In this document: in pieces, positions 16,320-21,986 of the stretch | How the letters are laid out: each line of letters starts with the position of its first letter | Position numbering within the stretch: position 1 is the first letter of the stretch | Assembly: GCA_035516075.1 (NCBI GenBank) | Contig: DATJAQ010000233.1 | Span: 1 to 24,851, forward strand | Source: Gp13-AA77 sp035516075 | GTDB taxonomy: Bacteria > Acidobacteriota > Terriglobia > UBA7540 | Direction of reading: 5' to 3' | Length of the DNA stretch: 24,851 nucleotides | The notes under the pieces: generated by a model | The model's input: only the letters and a program-made list of their open reading frames with translations | Told to the model about the DNA's origin: nothing | Databases searched by the model: none | Program-made: the position numbers and the translations under genes

Positions 16320-16607
16320 TCAATCGTGGTAGTCCTCGATGATTACACGCTCCGGCCCGGACGACCCCTCGGGCCATGCGAAGCAGACTCGCCAGCGATC
16401 GTTGATCCGAATACTGTAAGTGCCGGCGCGGTCACCCTTCAGTTTCTCCAGGCGATGGCCCGGAAAGGCTGAGAGATCCCGCAGGCTGGTGGCGGCGTCG
16501 AGCCTGTCCAGCGTTTTCTCCGCCTGGCGCCGGAAAGGCTCGAACTGCCTGACGCGCGCGCCCCTGGCGAATCTCGCTGTCCCGGCGTCTCCATAGCTCC
16601 GGATCAT
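16320..16607 (-). CDS. higB: HigB-type toxin (RelE/ParE superfamily mRNA interferase)
   Basis: HigB toxins cleave mRNA on the ribosome when the antitoxin is degraded. The 95-residue protein has the family's typical length and motifs: MIRSYGDAGTARF at the start, LDAATSLRDL, GHRLEKLKGDRAGTYSIRINDRWRVCF in the middle (the usual catalytic/RNA-contact strand region, here positions about 50-76) and a C-terminal IIEDYHD. All core parts are present and no frameshift is visible. The start is ATG 16607. No Shine-Dalgarno is seen, and the predicted transcription start coincides with the ATG, so a leaderless message is plausible. Confidence 0.95.
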   Translation of the reverse strand: MIRSYGDAGTARFARGARVRQFEPFRRQAEKTLDRLDAATSLRDLSAFPGHRLEKLKGDRAGTYSIRINDRWRVCFAWPEGSSGPERVIIEDYHD

Positions 16608-16612
16608 GCTTA

Positions 16613-16641
16613 TCTTTAGCAGGATTGATGATTTACGTCAA
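16613..16641 (-). promoter_or_regulatory. Promoter of higBA
   Basis: On the minus strand TTGACG (16636-16641) and TAAAGA (16613-16618) are 17 bases apart. The A of the higB ATG (16607) lies 6 bases past the -10 box, the expected transcription start. The -35 box lies inside the palindrome at 16632-16648. Confidence 0.6.
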
Positions 16642-16648
16642 ACGTAAA
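16632..16648. promoter_or_regulatory. HigA operator-like palindrome
   Basis: TTTACGT (16632-16638) and ACGTAAA (16642-16648) are perfect 7-base inverted arms around CAA. The site covers the -35 box of the higBA promoter, where HigA binding would block RNA polymerase. Confidence 0.65.
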
Positions 16649-16683
16649 ATGAGGGGTGGCGCAAACGCTTCCCTGCAGGCCGG

Positions 16684-16835
16684 AGCCCGGCGCCGGATCG
16701 ACCAACACCCTCATTAAGGAAGTGAATGAGCCCGGTCCGGAAAGGCAGAGCCTTTCCGCACAGCAGGGCGGCGAAGCCGCCTCGCGATTGGGGAGTCCCC
16801 GCCCCGGACCTTGAGGGCTGGGGCGGCGCCGGGTT
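16684..16835. other. Multi-branched nested palindrome, candidate structured RNA or palindromic element
   Basis: The outer stem is CCCGGCGCC (16686-16694) with GGCGCCGGG (16825-16833), 9 perfect pairs, extendable to 11 with one G-U. Inside is a hairpin CTCATT/AATGAG (16710-16715, 16725-16730). A second closing stem AGCCCGGTCC (16729-16738) pairs with GGACC (16806-16810) and, after a 4-base bulge, GGGCT (16815-16819); its AG shares bases with the hairpin before it. That stem encloses three hairpins: CGGAAAGGC/GCCTTTCCG (16738-16758), GGCGGC/GCCGCC (16767-16781, GAA loop) and GGGG/CCCC (16790-16800). No ORF fits. It lies between divergently oriented higBA and the triple-HTH gene. RNA, MITE-like element or repeat cluster cannot be told apart from one copy. 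Confidence 0.55.
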
Positions 16836-16862
16836 GCGTTCGGATAGTTAATCATGTAGTAT
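16834..16862 (+). promoter_or_regulatory. Candidate promoter for the triple-HTH gene
   Basis: TTGCGT (16834-16839) and TAGTAT (16857-16862) are separated by 17 bases. Transcription would start near 16869, giving a ~135-base leader that contains the 19-bp direct repeats. The -35 box abuts the nested palindrome. Confidence 0.4.
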
Positions 16863-16929
16863 GTTACTGCATCGGTATGAGTGGATTCCCGCTCCCTGCC
16901 GTCGCGGGGACAGGTTCCGCGGGAATTAC

Positions 16930-16986
16930 GGTGCCGGGCGGGAATGGCGGTGCCGGCCGGGAATGGCGGTGCGGGGCGGGAATGAC
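16930..16986 (+). repeat. Three 19-bp tandem direct repeats in a gene leader
   Basis: Units at 16930-16948, 16949-16967 and 16968-16986 share the pattern GGTGCSGGSCGGGAATGRC. A further CGGGAAT at 16920-16926 keeps the same 19-base phase, and an inverted ATTCCCG occurs at 16885-16891. The array ends 18 bases before the start codon at 17005. The words resemble dispersed CGGGAAT-type mini-repeats known in many bacteria, so operator function is only one explanation. Confidence 0.75.
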
Positions 16987-17004
16987 GATCGCGAGGAGGC
17001 CATT

Positions 17005-17973
17005 ATGGGTAAGAAGGCGAAGGCGCTTTCGGATGAAGCTCTTCAAAGCGTCAAGGCGGCGATGAAGGCGGCGCGTACGCCCGCCGAATTGCGGCGGCTG
17101 CAGTGCGTCTGGCTGCCGGCGGCGCTGGGGCTGAGCGGCCAGGAGACAGCAACCGCCGTGGGCCTGGGGCTTTCGGACGTGGGCCGCGTGCGGGGATGCT
17201 ACCGGCGCGCAGGCCTTGCCGGGCTCGAGAGCAGCCGGCAGCGCCCCTTCGCGCCCGGCTCAGCCGCGGCGCTGACGGCAGCTTTGAAGGGGGCCCGCAC
17301 CCTGGACCAGTTCCAGCGCGTTCAATGCGTCTTGCTGCGCGTGCTCTTCGGGCTGAACGGAAGCCAGGTGGCGGCGGCGGTGGGATGGCCGCCCGGCACC
17401 GTCACCTGCATCCAGTCCGAGTACCTGCATCGGGGCGAGGCCGCGCTCGAAACGCCGAAGGCTGGGCAGCCGCTGCCCGAAGGCGCCCGCGAAATACTGC
17501 GCGCCGCCATGAAGCACGCTCGCACGGTGCCGGAATTTCGCACCGCGCTGTCCGTCTATCTGCGCGCCGTTCTGGGCTTGAGCCTCAAGGTGGTGGCGGA
17601 GACGGTGGGATGGTGGCAGACTTCCATAGCCAAGGTGCACCACCGGTACCTGCGCCACGGGGATGCCGCGCTGCGGGGGCCGCGGAGGGGCGGCAAGCGG
17701 TGGGGGCTTCTCAAGACCAGGCAGGAAAGCAAGGTGCTTTACGATCTGAGCCATGGGGAAACCGAGTGCGGCATGCTCATGTTTCCCAAAATCCACCGCG
17801 CCTTCGAACAGGCGGCCGGCTGCCCCTTGAACGCCATGGTGGTGTACGAGATCCTCGACCGGCACGGCTGGAGTGTGGTCGCTTTAGTGATGAGGCCGCG
17901 CCAGGTCCGGCGGCCCGTGGGCAAGGGGCGCAGCGCTGAGGTCCGCCGTCTGCTCGGGGACCAGGAAATGTGA
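17005..17973 (+). CDS. Triple helix-turn-helix protein with transposase-like winged helix, no catalytic domain
   Basis: The protein has 322 residues. Three homologous ~74-residue helical units begin near residues 11, 86 and 160. Each contains A-R-T (23, 97, 172), an RxQxVxL-like helix, [LF]GL[SN] (41, 115, 190) and a VG-W/L recognition helix, as in homeodomain-like HTH domains of IS630-type transposases. Residues ~235-302 resemble the winged helix that follows these in such transposases (YEILDRHGWSVV...RPRQ). The DDE nuclease domain that should come next is absent: the frame stops after RRLLGDQEM, 17 bases before a tandem repeat. It may be a domesticated DNA-binding protein or a truncated transposase. 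The start is ATG 17005 with GAGGAGG ahead. An upstream frame to 16861 only translates repeat DNA. Confidence 0.78.
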   Translation: MGKKAKALSDEALQSVKAAMKAARTPAELRRLQCVWLPAALGLSGQETATAVGLGLSDVGRVRGCYRRAGLAGLESSRQRPFAPGSAAALTAALKGARTLDQFQRVQCVLLRVLFGLNGSQVAAAVGWPPGTVTCIQSEYLHRGEAALETPKAGQPLPEGAREILRAAMKHARTVPEFRTALSVYLRAVLGLSLKVVAETVGWWQTSIAKVHHRYLRHGDAALRGPRRGGKRWGLLKTRQESKVLYDLSHGETECGMLMFPKIHRAFEQAAGCPLNAMVVYEILDRHGWSVVALVMRPRQVRRPVGKGRSAEVRRLLGDQEM

Positions 17974-17990
17974 AAAAGGCAGGGCTAGAA

Positions 17991-18074
17991 GTCAGGAGAC
18001 AGAAGCCAGGAGACAGAAGTCAGGAGACAGAAGGCAGGAGACAGAAGTCAGGAGACAGGAGTCAGGAGTTCCCC
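17991..18074. repeat. 14-bp tandem repeat, five units plus a partial
   Basis: Units start at 17991, 18005, 18019, 18033 and 18047 with consensus GTCAGGAGACAGAA (position 2 varies T/C/G). A broken sixth starts at 18061. The repeat begins 17 bases after the triple-HTH stop. An ORF across it (17970-18335) is repeat translation, not a gene. Confidence 0.85.
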
Positions 18075-18095
18075 TCTGCGAGCTCCGGCCGCCGA

Positions 18096-18240
18096 GCTTC
18101 GATTTTCCAGCTTCGATTTTCGCGTCTTGGTTCCCCGTTTTCGCGTTTCGGTTTCCGAGCCTCGATTTTCGACTTTCGGTGTCCGAGTTTCAACTCTCCA
18201 GTTTCGCGGTCCCACTTGCGCTTTTCGCGTCTCGATTTAC
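18096..18240. repeat. Low-complexity tract of TTCGATTTTC-like words
   Basis: Irregular repetition of TTCGATTTTC, TTTTCGCG, TTTCGGTTTCC and related words covers about 145 bases. No reading frame, promoter or stable hairpin is evident. It follows directly on the 14-bp tandem repeat and is probably expanded repeat DNA. Confidence 0.6.
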
Positions 18241-18263
18241 GGCCTTCACCCACCCCGCACGAA

Positions 18264-18295
18264 CAATTGTCAAGCCGAGCGAAGCTGGACAATTG
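18264..18295. repeat. Inverted repeat CAATTGTC / GACAATTG
   Basis: Perfect 8-base arms (18264-18271, 18288-18295) surround a 16-base loop. There is no T-run and no adjacent gene within 300 bases, so a terminator role is not supported. Confidence 0.5.
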
Positions 18296-18361
18296 CTACC
18301 AATTTTCCTGCAAAACTTGTTCGTATGACCCCTGAAAAAGGGCCTTTTTTGGCAAAAAATT

Positions 18362-18417
18362 CCAGATTTCGTACACTTTTTTCTTGAAGACGGGCGTTTC
18401 GGGTTTCCGAAATCTGG
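18362..18417. repeat. 10-bp inverted repeat in an AT-rich patch
   Basis: CCAGATTTCG (18362-18371) and CGAAATCTGG (18408-18417) are perfect arms 36 bases apart. They lie in or next to a locally AT-rich stretch (about 18290-18390) in otherwise GC-rich DNA. The interior includes CACTTTTTTC. It could be the edge of a small mobile element or a regulatory structure. Confidence 0.5.
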
Positions 18418-18485
18418 CTTCCTCGACCCGCCGTGCGTGCAACCGCAAGTCCTTTAGATTCGACCGGGCCTCGGTGCGGTCAGTG

Positions 18486-18523
18486 GGGTGGCGCACTCAT
18501 CCGGAAAGCTGTGTGCGCCACCC
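18486..18523. repeat. GGGTGGCGC-type hairpin element, copy B
   Basis: GGGTGGCGCA (18486-18495) and TGCGCCACCC (18514-18523) are perfect 10-base arms around an 18-base loop with core CATCCGGAAAGCTG. Arm, loop length and loop core match copy A at 7554-7593. Confidence 0.65.
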
Positions 18524-18539
18524 AGCGGTTCAGTCTGCA

Positions 18540-18608
18540 GTAGCGACGATGTCCCCATCGCCGTTTCGATGAGCAGAAGAAGCTCGGGGGTGGGGACACC
18601 GCCGCTAC
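18540..18608. repeat. 17-bp imperfect inverted repeat upstream of rpmH
   Basis: GTAGCGACGATGTCCCC (18540-18556) and GGGGACACCGCCGCTAC (18592-18608) match as inverted arms with two mismatches around a 35-base loop. It lies 16 bases after hairpin copy B and 16 bases before the rpmH -35 box, so it may act on rpmH transcription or be a dispersed repeat. Confidence 0.6.
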
Positions 18609-18624
18609 AGAGCTGGTGTGAGCC

Positions 18625-18654
18625 TTGACGAGCGCTTGGCGTAGACGTTATGCT
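18625..18654 (+). promoter_or_regulatory. Candidate promoter of the rpmH-rnpA-yidC cluster
   Basis: TTGACG (18625-18630) and TATGCT (18649-18654) are 18 bases apart, and transcription would start about 40 bases before rpmH. AGGGAG at 18687-18692 serves as ribosome site. Confidence 0.5.
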
Positions 18655-18699
18655 TTGTAATCAGCGCCTCGGCGACAATCACTTTAGGGAGATCACGCT

Positions 18700-18834
18700 G
18701 TGAAGCGAACGTTCCAACCGAACCGAAGACGGCGATCGAAGACGCACGGCTTTCGGATCCGCATGCGCACCCCGGGCGGCCGGAACACGATCCGTCGGCG
18801 GCGCCAAAAGGGCCGGCACCGTCTGACGCCATGA
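18700..18834 (+). CDS. rpmH: 50S ribosomal protein L34
   Basis: L34 is a small, very basic component of the large ribosomal subunit. The 44-residue product begins MKRTFQPNRRRRSKTHGF and contains MRTPGGRNTIRRRRQKGR, which matches the family closely and at its usual length. Translation starts at GTG 18700, with AGGGAG 7 bases upstream. No ATG is available at this position. The last codon and stop overlap the rnpA start by four bases (ATGA at 18831-18834). The rpmH-rnpA order is conserved across bacteria and supports the call. Confidence 0.97.
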   Translation: MKRTFQPNRRRRSKTHGFRIRMRTPGGRNTIRRRRQKGRHRLTP

Positions 18835-19250
18835 GCTCCGGCCGGGGGCCTCTCTCATTCCCCAAGAAACTGCGGCTGCTTAGGCGCAAGGAATTCCGGC
18901 GGGTTTATGAGGAAGGAAAGCGCCGGAGCGCACCCTTATGCACGGTCTTCTTTCTATCGAACGGACTGCCGCACAGCCGCCTGGGCCTTACGGTGCCGGC
19001 CGCGGTGGGGAACGCCGTGCTGCGCAACCGGTTGAAGCGGCGGGTGCGGGAAGTCTTCCGGCTGAACCAGGCTGCCATTCCGGCCGGTTGGGATATCGTG
19101 GTGAATCCCCGGCGGGACGCGGCCCGCACGCCCTTCAGCAGGCTGGTGACGGAGTTGATGCGGCTGTTTCCGTCGAGTGCTGCGGCCTCGGCGCCGGCCT
19201 CGCCGCCGGAGCCGGAGCCCGATCGGGCGGCGGCCAGCGAGACCTCCTGA
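18831..19250 (+). CDS. rnpA: Ribonuclease P protein component
   Basis: RnpA binds the catalytic RNase P RNA and helps it mature the 5' ends of tRNAs. The 139-residue protein has the expected basic core. LRLLRRKEFRRVYEEGKRR at the N-terminus matches the family, and the signature VGNAVLRNRLKRRVRE (59-74) contacts the RNA. The end of the protein, from about residue 115, is an Ala/Pro/Glu-rich tail not needed by the fold. ATG 18831 overlaps the rpmH stop by four bases, so translation is coupled. The stop at 19248-19250 lies next to yidD. Confidence 0.96.
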   Translation: MSSGRGPLSFPKKLRLLRRKEFRRVYEEGKRRSAPLCTVFFLSNGLPHSRLGLTVPAAVGNAVLRNRLKRRVREVFRLNQAAIPAGWDIVVNPRRDAARTPFSRLVTELMRLFPSSAAASAPASPPEPEPDRAAASETS

Positions 19251-19258
19251 AATCGTTC

Positions 19259-19486
19259 GTGCTCGCCCTGATCGGCTTCTATCGCACCACGCTTTCGCCG
19301 GCCATCCCCTCCTCCTGCCGCTTCTATCCCACCTGCTCGGCCTACGCCTACGAGGCGGTGTCGAGGTGGGGTGTGCGGCGTGGGCTGGGCATGGCGCTGC
19401 GGCGCCTGGGGCGCTGCCGGCCTTGGGGCGGCCACGGCTACGACCCGGTGCCGCACCCTGAAGACGGCGCGATTCAGAGTGTCTGA
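19259..19486 (+). CDS. yidD: Membrane protein insertion efficiency factor YidD
   Basis: YidD is a small inner-membrane-associated protein that assists YidC-dependent insertion. Family hallmarks are complete: ALIGFYRTTLSPAIP, the three-cysteine core CRFYPTCSAY with a third Cys in GRCRPWGGHGYDPVP, and normal length. The start is uncertain. The only canonical start close to the fold is GTG 19259 (75 residues). Homology in the family favours a few more residues (LKSFV), which would need CTG 19247, one base before the rnpA stop TGA at 19248-19250. Neither has a good ribosome site, so reinitiation after rnpA is likely. Confidence 0.9.
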   Translation: MLALIGFYRTTLSPAIPSSCRFYPTCSAYAYEAVSRWGVRRGLGMALRRLGRCRPWGGHGYDPVPHPEDGAIQSV

Positions 19487-19578
19487 GCGGCTTGACGGGC
19501 CCCCACGCCGCGCCGTCTGGCTGCGCTCGACGCAATAGGCTCTTGACGTGGCGGAGGCCCGAACGTGAGGTTGTCTTT

Positions 19579-21429
19579 TTGAAATCCGACGAAACCAAGC
19601 GGCTGATTCTGGCCTTCGCGCTCACCTTCGTGATCGTGGTGCTGTGGCGCCCCATCATGACGAGGTTCGGCCTGGCCCCGGAACCGGCGCCGGAGCCCAC
19701 TCCGGCCGCAGCTTCGGGGAGCACGGCTCAACCCGCTTCCGCGCCCGGCGGGGCCCCGGCCCAGTCTGCCGCGCCGCCTGAGGCGCCAACCGCGCAACCG
19801 CTGGCCCCGGCGAAAGCAGCGCCCGCCCTTCCCACCGAGCCGGTTCAGGGCCGGCAGGCGCGCGACGTCGTGGTGGAAAACGATCTGTACCGCATCACGT
19901 TCTCCACCCAGGGCGCGGTGATTAAGAGCTGGATTCTCAAGAAATACGTCGATGAGGCCGACAAGCCGCTCGACCTGGTCAACCGGCCCGCCTGCGAGAC
20001 CCTGGGCTTCCCCATGGCGCTCACCCTGGCGGATTCGGCCCTGGCGCAAAAGCTGAACGGCGCGATCTTCGCCGTGGAGCCTGCGGGTTCGGCGGCGGGT
20101 GACGGCGGGGTGCTGAGCGCTCCGGCGAAGCTGCAATTCACCTACAGCGATGGCCGGGCGGAAGTGCAAAAGGTCTTCTCCTTCGGCCACTCCTATCAAG
20201 TGGGGGTTTCCGTGAGCGCCTTCGACGAGCGCGCCTACCTGCCGGTGGGTGTGCTGTGGCCCGGCGGATTCGGCGACTACTCGCTGGGGCCCAAGACGCT
20301 GAGCGGACATAGTGAGGCGGTCTACAACATCAACGGGGAACTGACCAAGATTAAAGAGAGCAAGCTCAAGGCCAGCGAGACGGTGGCCGGCCCTCTCAGT
20401 TACGCCGGCCTTGACGACCTCTATTTCGTCGACATCTTCCTGCCGCATTCCCCCGCCGACGTCTTTCGTCTGAGCCGCCGCTCCTGGAGTCCGCCGAATT
20501 GGAGCGAGAAGGAGCAGCCGGCGCCTTTCCAGGCGGAGCTCGCCACCGCCGCCGGCCAGCCGCTCAACTTCGACCTTTTCGTGGCGCCCAAGGATCTGGA
20601 ACTGCTGAAGACCATGCAGCCGCCGCTCGACCCTCTCATCGACTTCGGGTGGTTCGGCCTGGTGGCCAAGCCGCTGTTTATCGCATTGCGATACGTTTAC
20701 CAGCACTGGGTGCACAACTACGGCTGGGCGATTGTGATCCTCACCCTCATCCTCAACACCGCGGCCTTCCCGTTGAAGCTGAAGAGCATTCACGCGGCGC
20801 AGAGGATGCAGAAGGTGGCGCCCATCATCAAGCGCATCCAGGACCAGTACAAGCAATACAAACTCAACGATCCACGCAAGCAGAAGATGAACGAAGAGGT
20901 GATGAAGGTCTACAAAGAGCATGGGGTAAACCCGCTTGGCGGCTGCCTGCCCCAGTTGGTTCAACTCCCGATCCTCTATGGCTTTTACGAGATGCTAGTG
21001 GTGGTAATCGAGCTCCGGCACGCGCCTTGGCTGGGCTGCATCAAGGACCTTTCTCTGCCTGACACCTGCCACCCGTTCGGCATTCCCTTCGCGCTGCTTC
21101 CCTCGCTCCTGATCATCAGCATGTTCGTGAGCCAAAAGATAACCCCGATGGCCACCGCCGATCCCGCCCAGCAGAGGATGATGCAGTTCATGCCGCTCGT
21201 CTTCGGACTCATCTTCTATCGCCTGGCGTCCGGCCTTGTGCTGTACTATATGGCGGCCAATGTGATCGGGATCGGCCAGCAGTTGATCATCAACCGGTTC
21301 ATCCCGGTGAGCACCCCGGCCGCCGCGAATACCTCGGATGCGAAAGGGCCCGGGGGCCCGCCCGACAAAGGTCCCGCCAAAGGGTCCGGCGGACCGGCCC
21401 GGAGAAAGCCTGTTGACGTAAAGAACTGA
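19579..21429 (+). CDS. yidC: Membrane protein insertase YidC (long, Gram-negative type)
   Basis: YidC inserts and folds inner-membrane proteins alone or with SecYEG. The 616-residue form has a first membrane helix (residues 9-27), an Ala/Pro-rich linker (~32-90), the large periplasmic domain (~95-345) and the C-terminal five-helix insertase core with NPLGGCLPQLVQLPILYGFYEML. The usual groove Arg (in E. coli, the R of VRGIMYPL) is Asn393 here (LILNTAAFPL). The tail is Pro/Gly/Lys-rich. The frame is open from 19492, but TTG 19579 has a GAGGT site 7 bases upstream and yields the expected N-terminus MKSDETKRLILAF, so I use it. Confidence 0.95.
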   Translation: MKSDETKRLILAFALTFVIVVLWRPIMTRFGLAPEPAPEPTPAAASGSTAQPASAPGGAPAQSAAPPEAPTAQPLAPAKAAPALPTEPVQGRQARDVVVENDLYRITFSTQGAVIKSWILKKYVDEADKPLDLVNRPACETLGFPMALTLADSALAQKLNGAIFAVEPAGSAAGDGGVLSAPAKLQFTYSDGRAEVQKVFSFGHSYQVGVSVSAFDERAYLPVGVLWPGGFGDYSLGPKTLSGHSEAVYNINGELTKIKESKLKASETVAGPLSYAGLDDLYFVDIFLPHSPADVFRLSRRSWSPPNWSEKEQPAPFQAELATAAGQPLNFDLFVAPKDLELLKTMQPPLDPLIDFGWFGLVAKPLFIALRYVYQHWVHNYGWAIVILTLILNTAAFPLKLKSIHAAQRMQKVAPIIKRIQDQYKQYKLNDPRKQKMNEEVMKVYKEHGVNPLGGCLPQLVQLPILYGFYEMLVVVIELRHAPWLGCIKDLSLPDTCHPFGIPFALLPSLLIISMFVSQKITPMATADPAQQRMMQFMPLVFGLIFYRLASGLVLYYMAANVIGIGQQLIINRFIPVSTPAAANTSDAKGPGGPPDKGPAKGSGGPARRKPVDVKN

Positions 21430-21434
21430 CTCCC

Positions 21435-21965
21435 ATGGCGCCTGAAACCACACCTGCCGCCGAGCCGTCGCCAGCCCTCGAACGCTACCGCGCGCCCATC
21501 CAATCGCTCGTGCGCGACATCATCCACCACGGCGGTTTCCGCCTCGATTTTAAAATTCGCCCGGGTGAGCCTGCCGGGGATTTCGAAGCGCCTGAATGGG
21601 TGGTGGATTTCTCCGGCGCCGACGCGGGTCTGCTGCTCGAAGCCCACGCCGAGCTTCTCAATGCAATCGAGTACGTGGTGCTGCGCGCCGCCCGGGTGGA
21701 GGAAAGCCTTTTTCCCAAGATCGCCTTCGACTGCGAACACTGCCGGCGCCTCCGAATCGAGGAGCTCAGGCTCATGGCCCAGGTGGCCGCGGACCGCGTG
21801 CGCGATCTCGGCGTGCCGTTCCCGCTCGGGCCCATGAACGCACGCGAGCGCCGGGTGGTCCACCTGGCGCTGCACGGCCGTCCCGAAGTGCGGACGGAGA
21901 GCGAAGGCCAGGGCCCGGAACGCCGGGTGGTGATTCACCCCGCCTCAACCCCGGCGCGCCGTTAG
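21435..21965 (+). CDS. khpB: KhpB/Jag-family RNA-binding protein (KH-like + R3H), KH loop degenerate
   Basis: KhpB (Jag) proteins bind RNA in the cytoplasm and are almost always next to yidC. The 176-residue protein has a KH-like region (about 22-104) and an R3H domain (107-168) with LGPMNARERRVVHLAL and TESEGQGPERRVVI. The N-terminal Jag_N domain found in Firmicutes is absent. The GxxG loop that normally grips RNA (as in LLIGKRGETLDAL) reads LLLEAHAELLNAI, so the KH surface may not bind RNA in the usual way. ATG 21435 is 5 bases after the yidC stop, indicating one operon. The ribosome site is weak. Confidence 0.9.
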   Translation: MAPETTPAAEPSPALERYRAPIQSLVRDIIHHGGFRLDFKIRPGEPAGDFEAPEWVVDFSGADAGLLLEAHAELLNAIEYVVLRAARVEESLFPKIAFDCEHCRRLRIEELRLMAQVAADRVRDLGVPFPLGPMNARERRVVHLALHGRPEVRTESEGQGPERRVVIHPASTPARR

Positions 21966-21986
21966 GGCCGCCTGCCGTAGCCGGTT

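Noticed and set aside
16861..17004. N-terminal extension of the triple-HTH protein
   Set aside because: It translates the 19-bp repeats, and a strong GAGGAGG site directly precedes ATG 17005.
16930..18074. CRISPR array
   Set aside because: The repeats at 16930 and 17991 are directly adjacent with no unique spacers, and no cas genes are present.
17970..18335. 121-residue ORF starting at the triple-HTH stop
   Set aside because: It only translates the 14-bp tandem repeat and the TTCGATTTTC tract, giving low-complexity sequence.
18240..18700. Chromosome origin next to rpmH
   Set aside because: dnaA is not visible and I found no TTATCCACA-type box cluster. Only an AT-rich patch is present.
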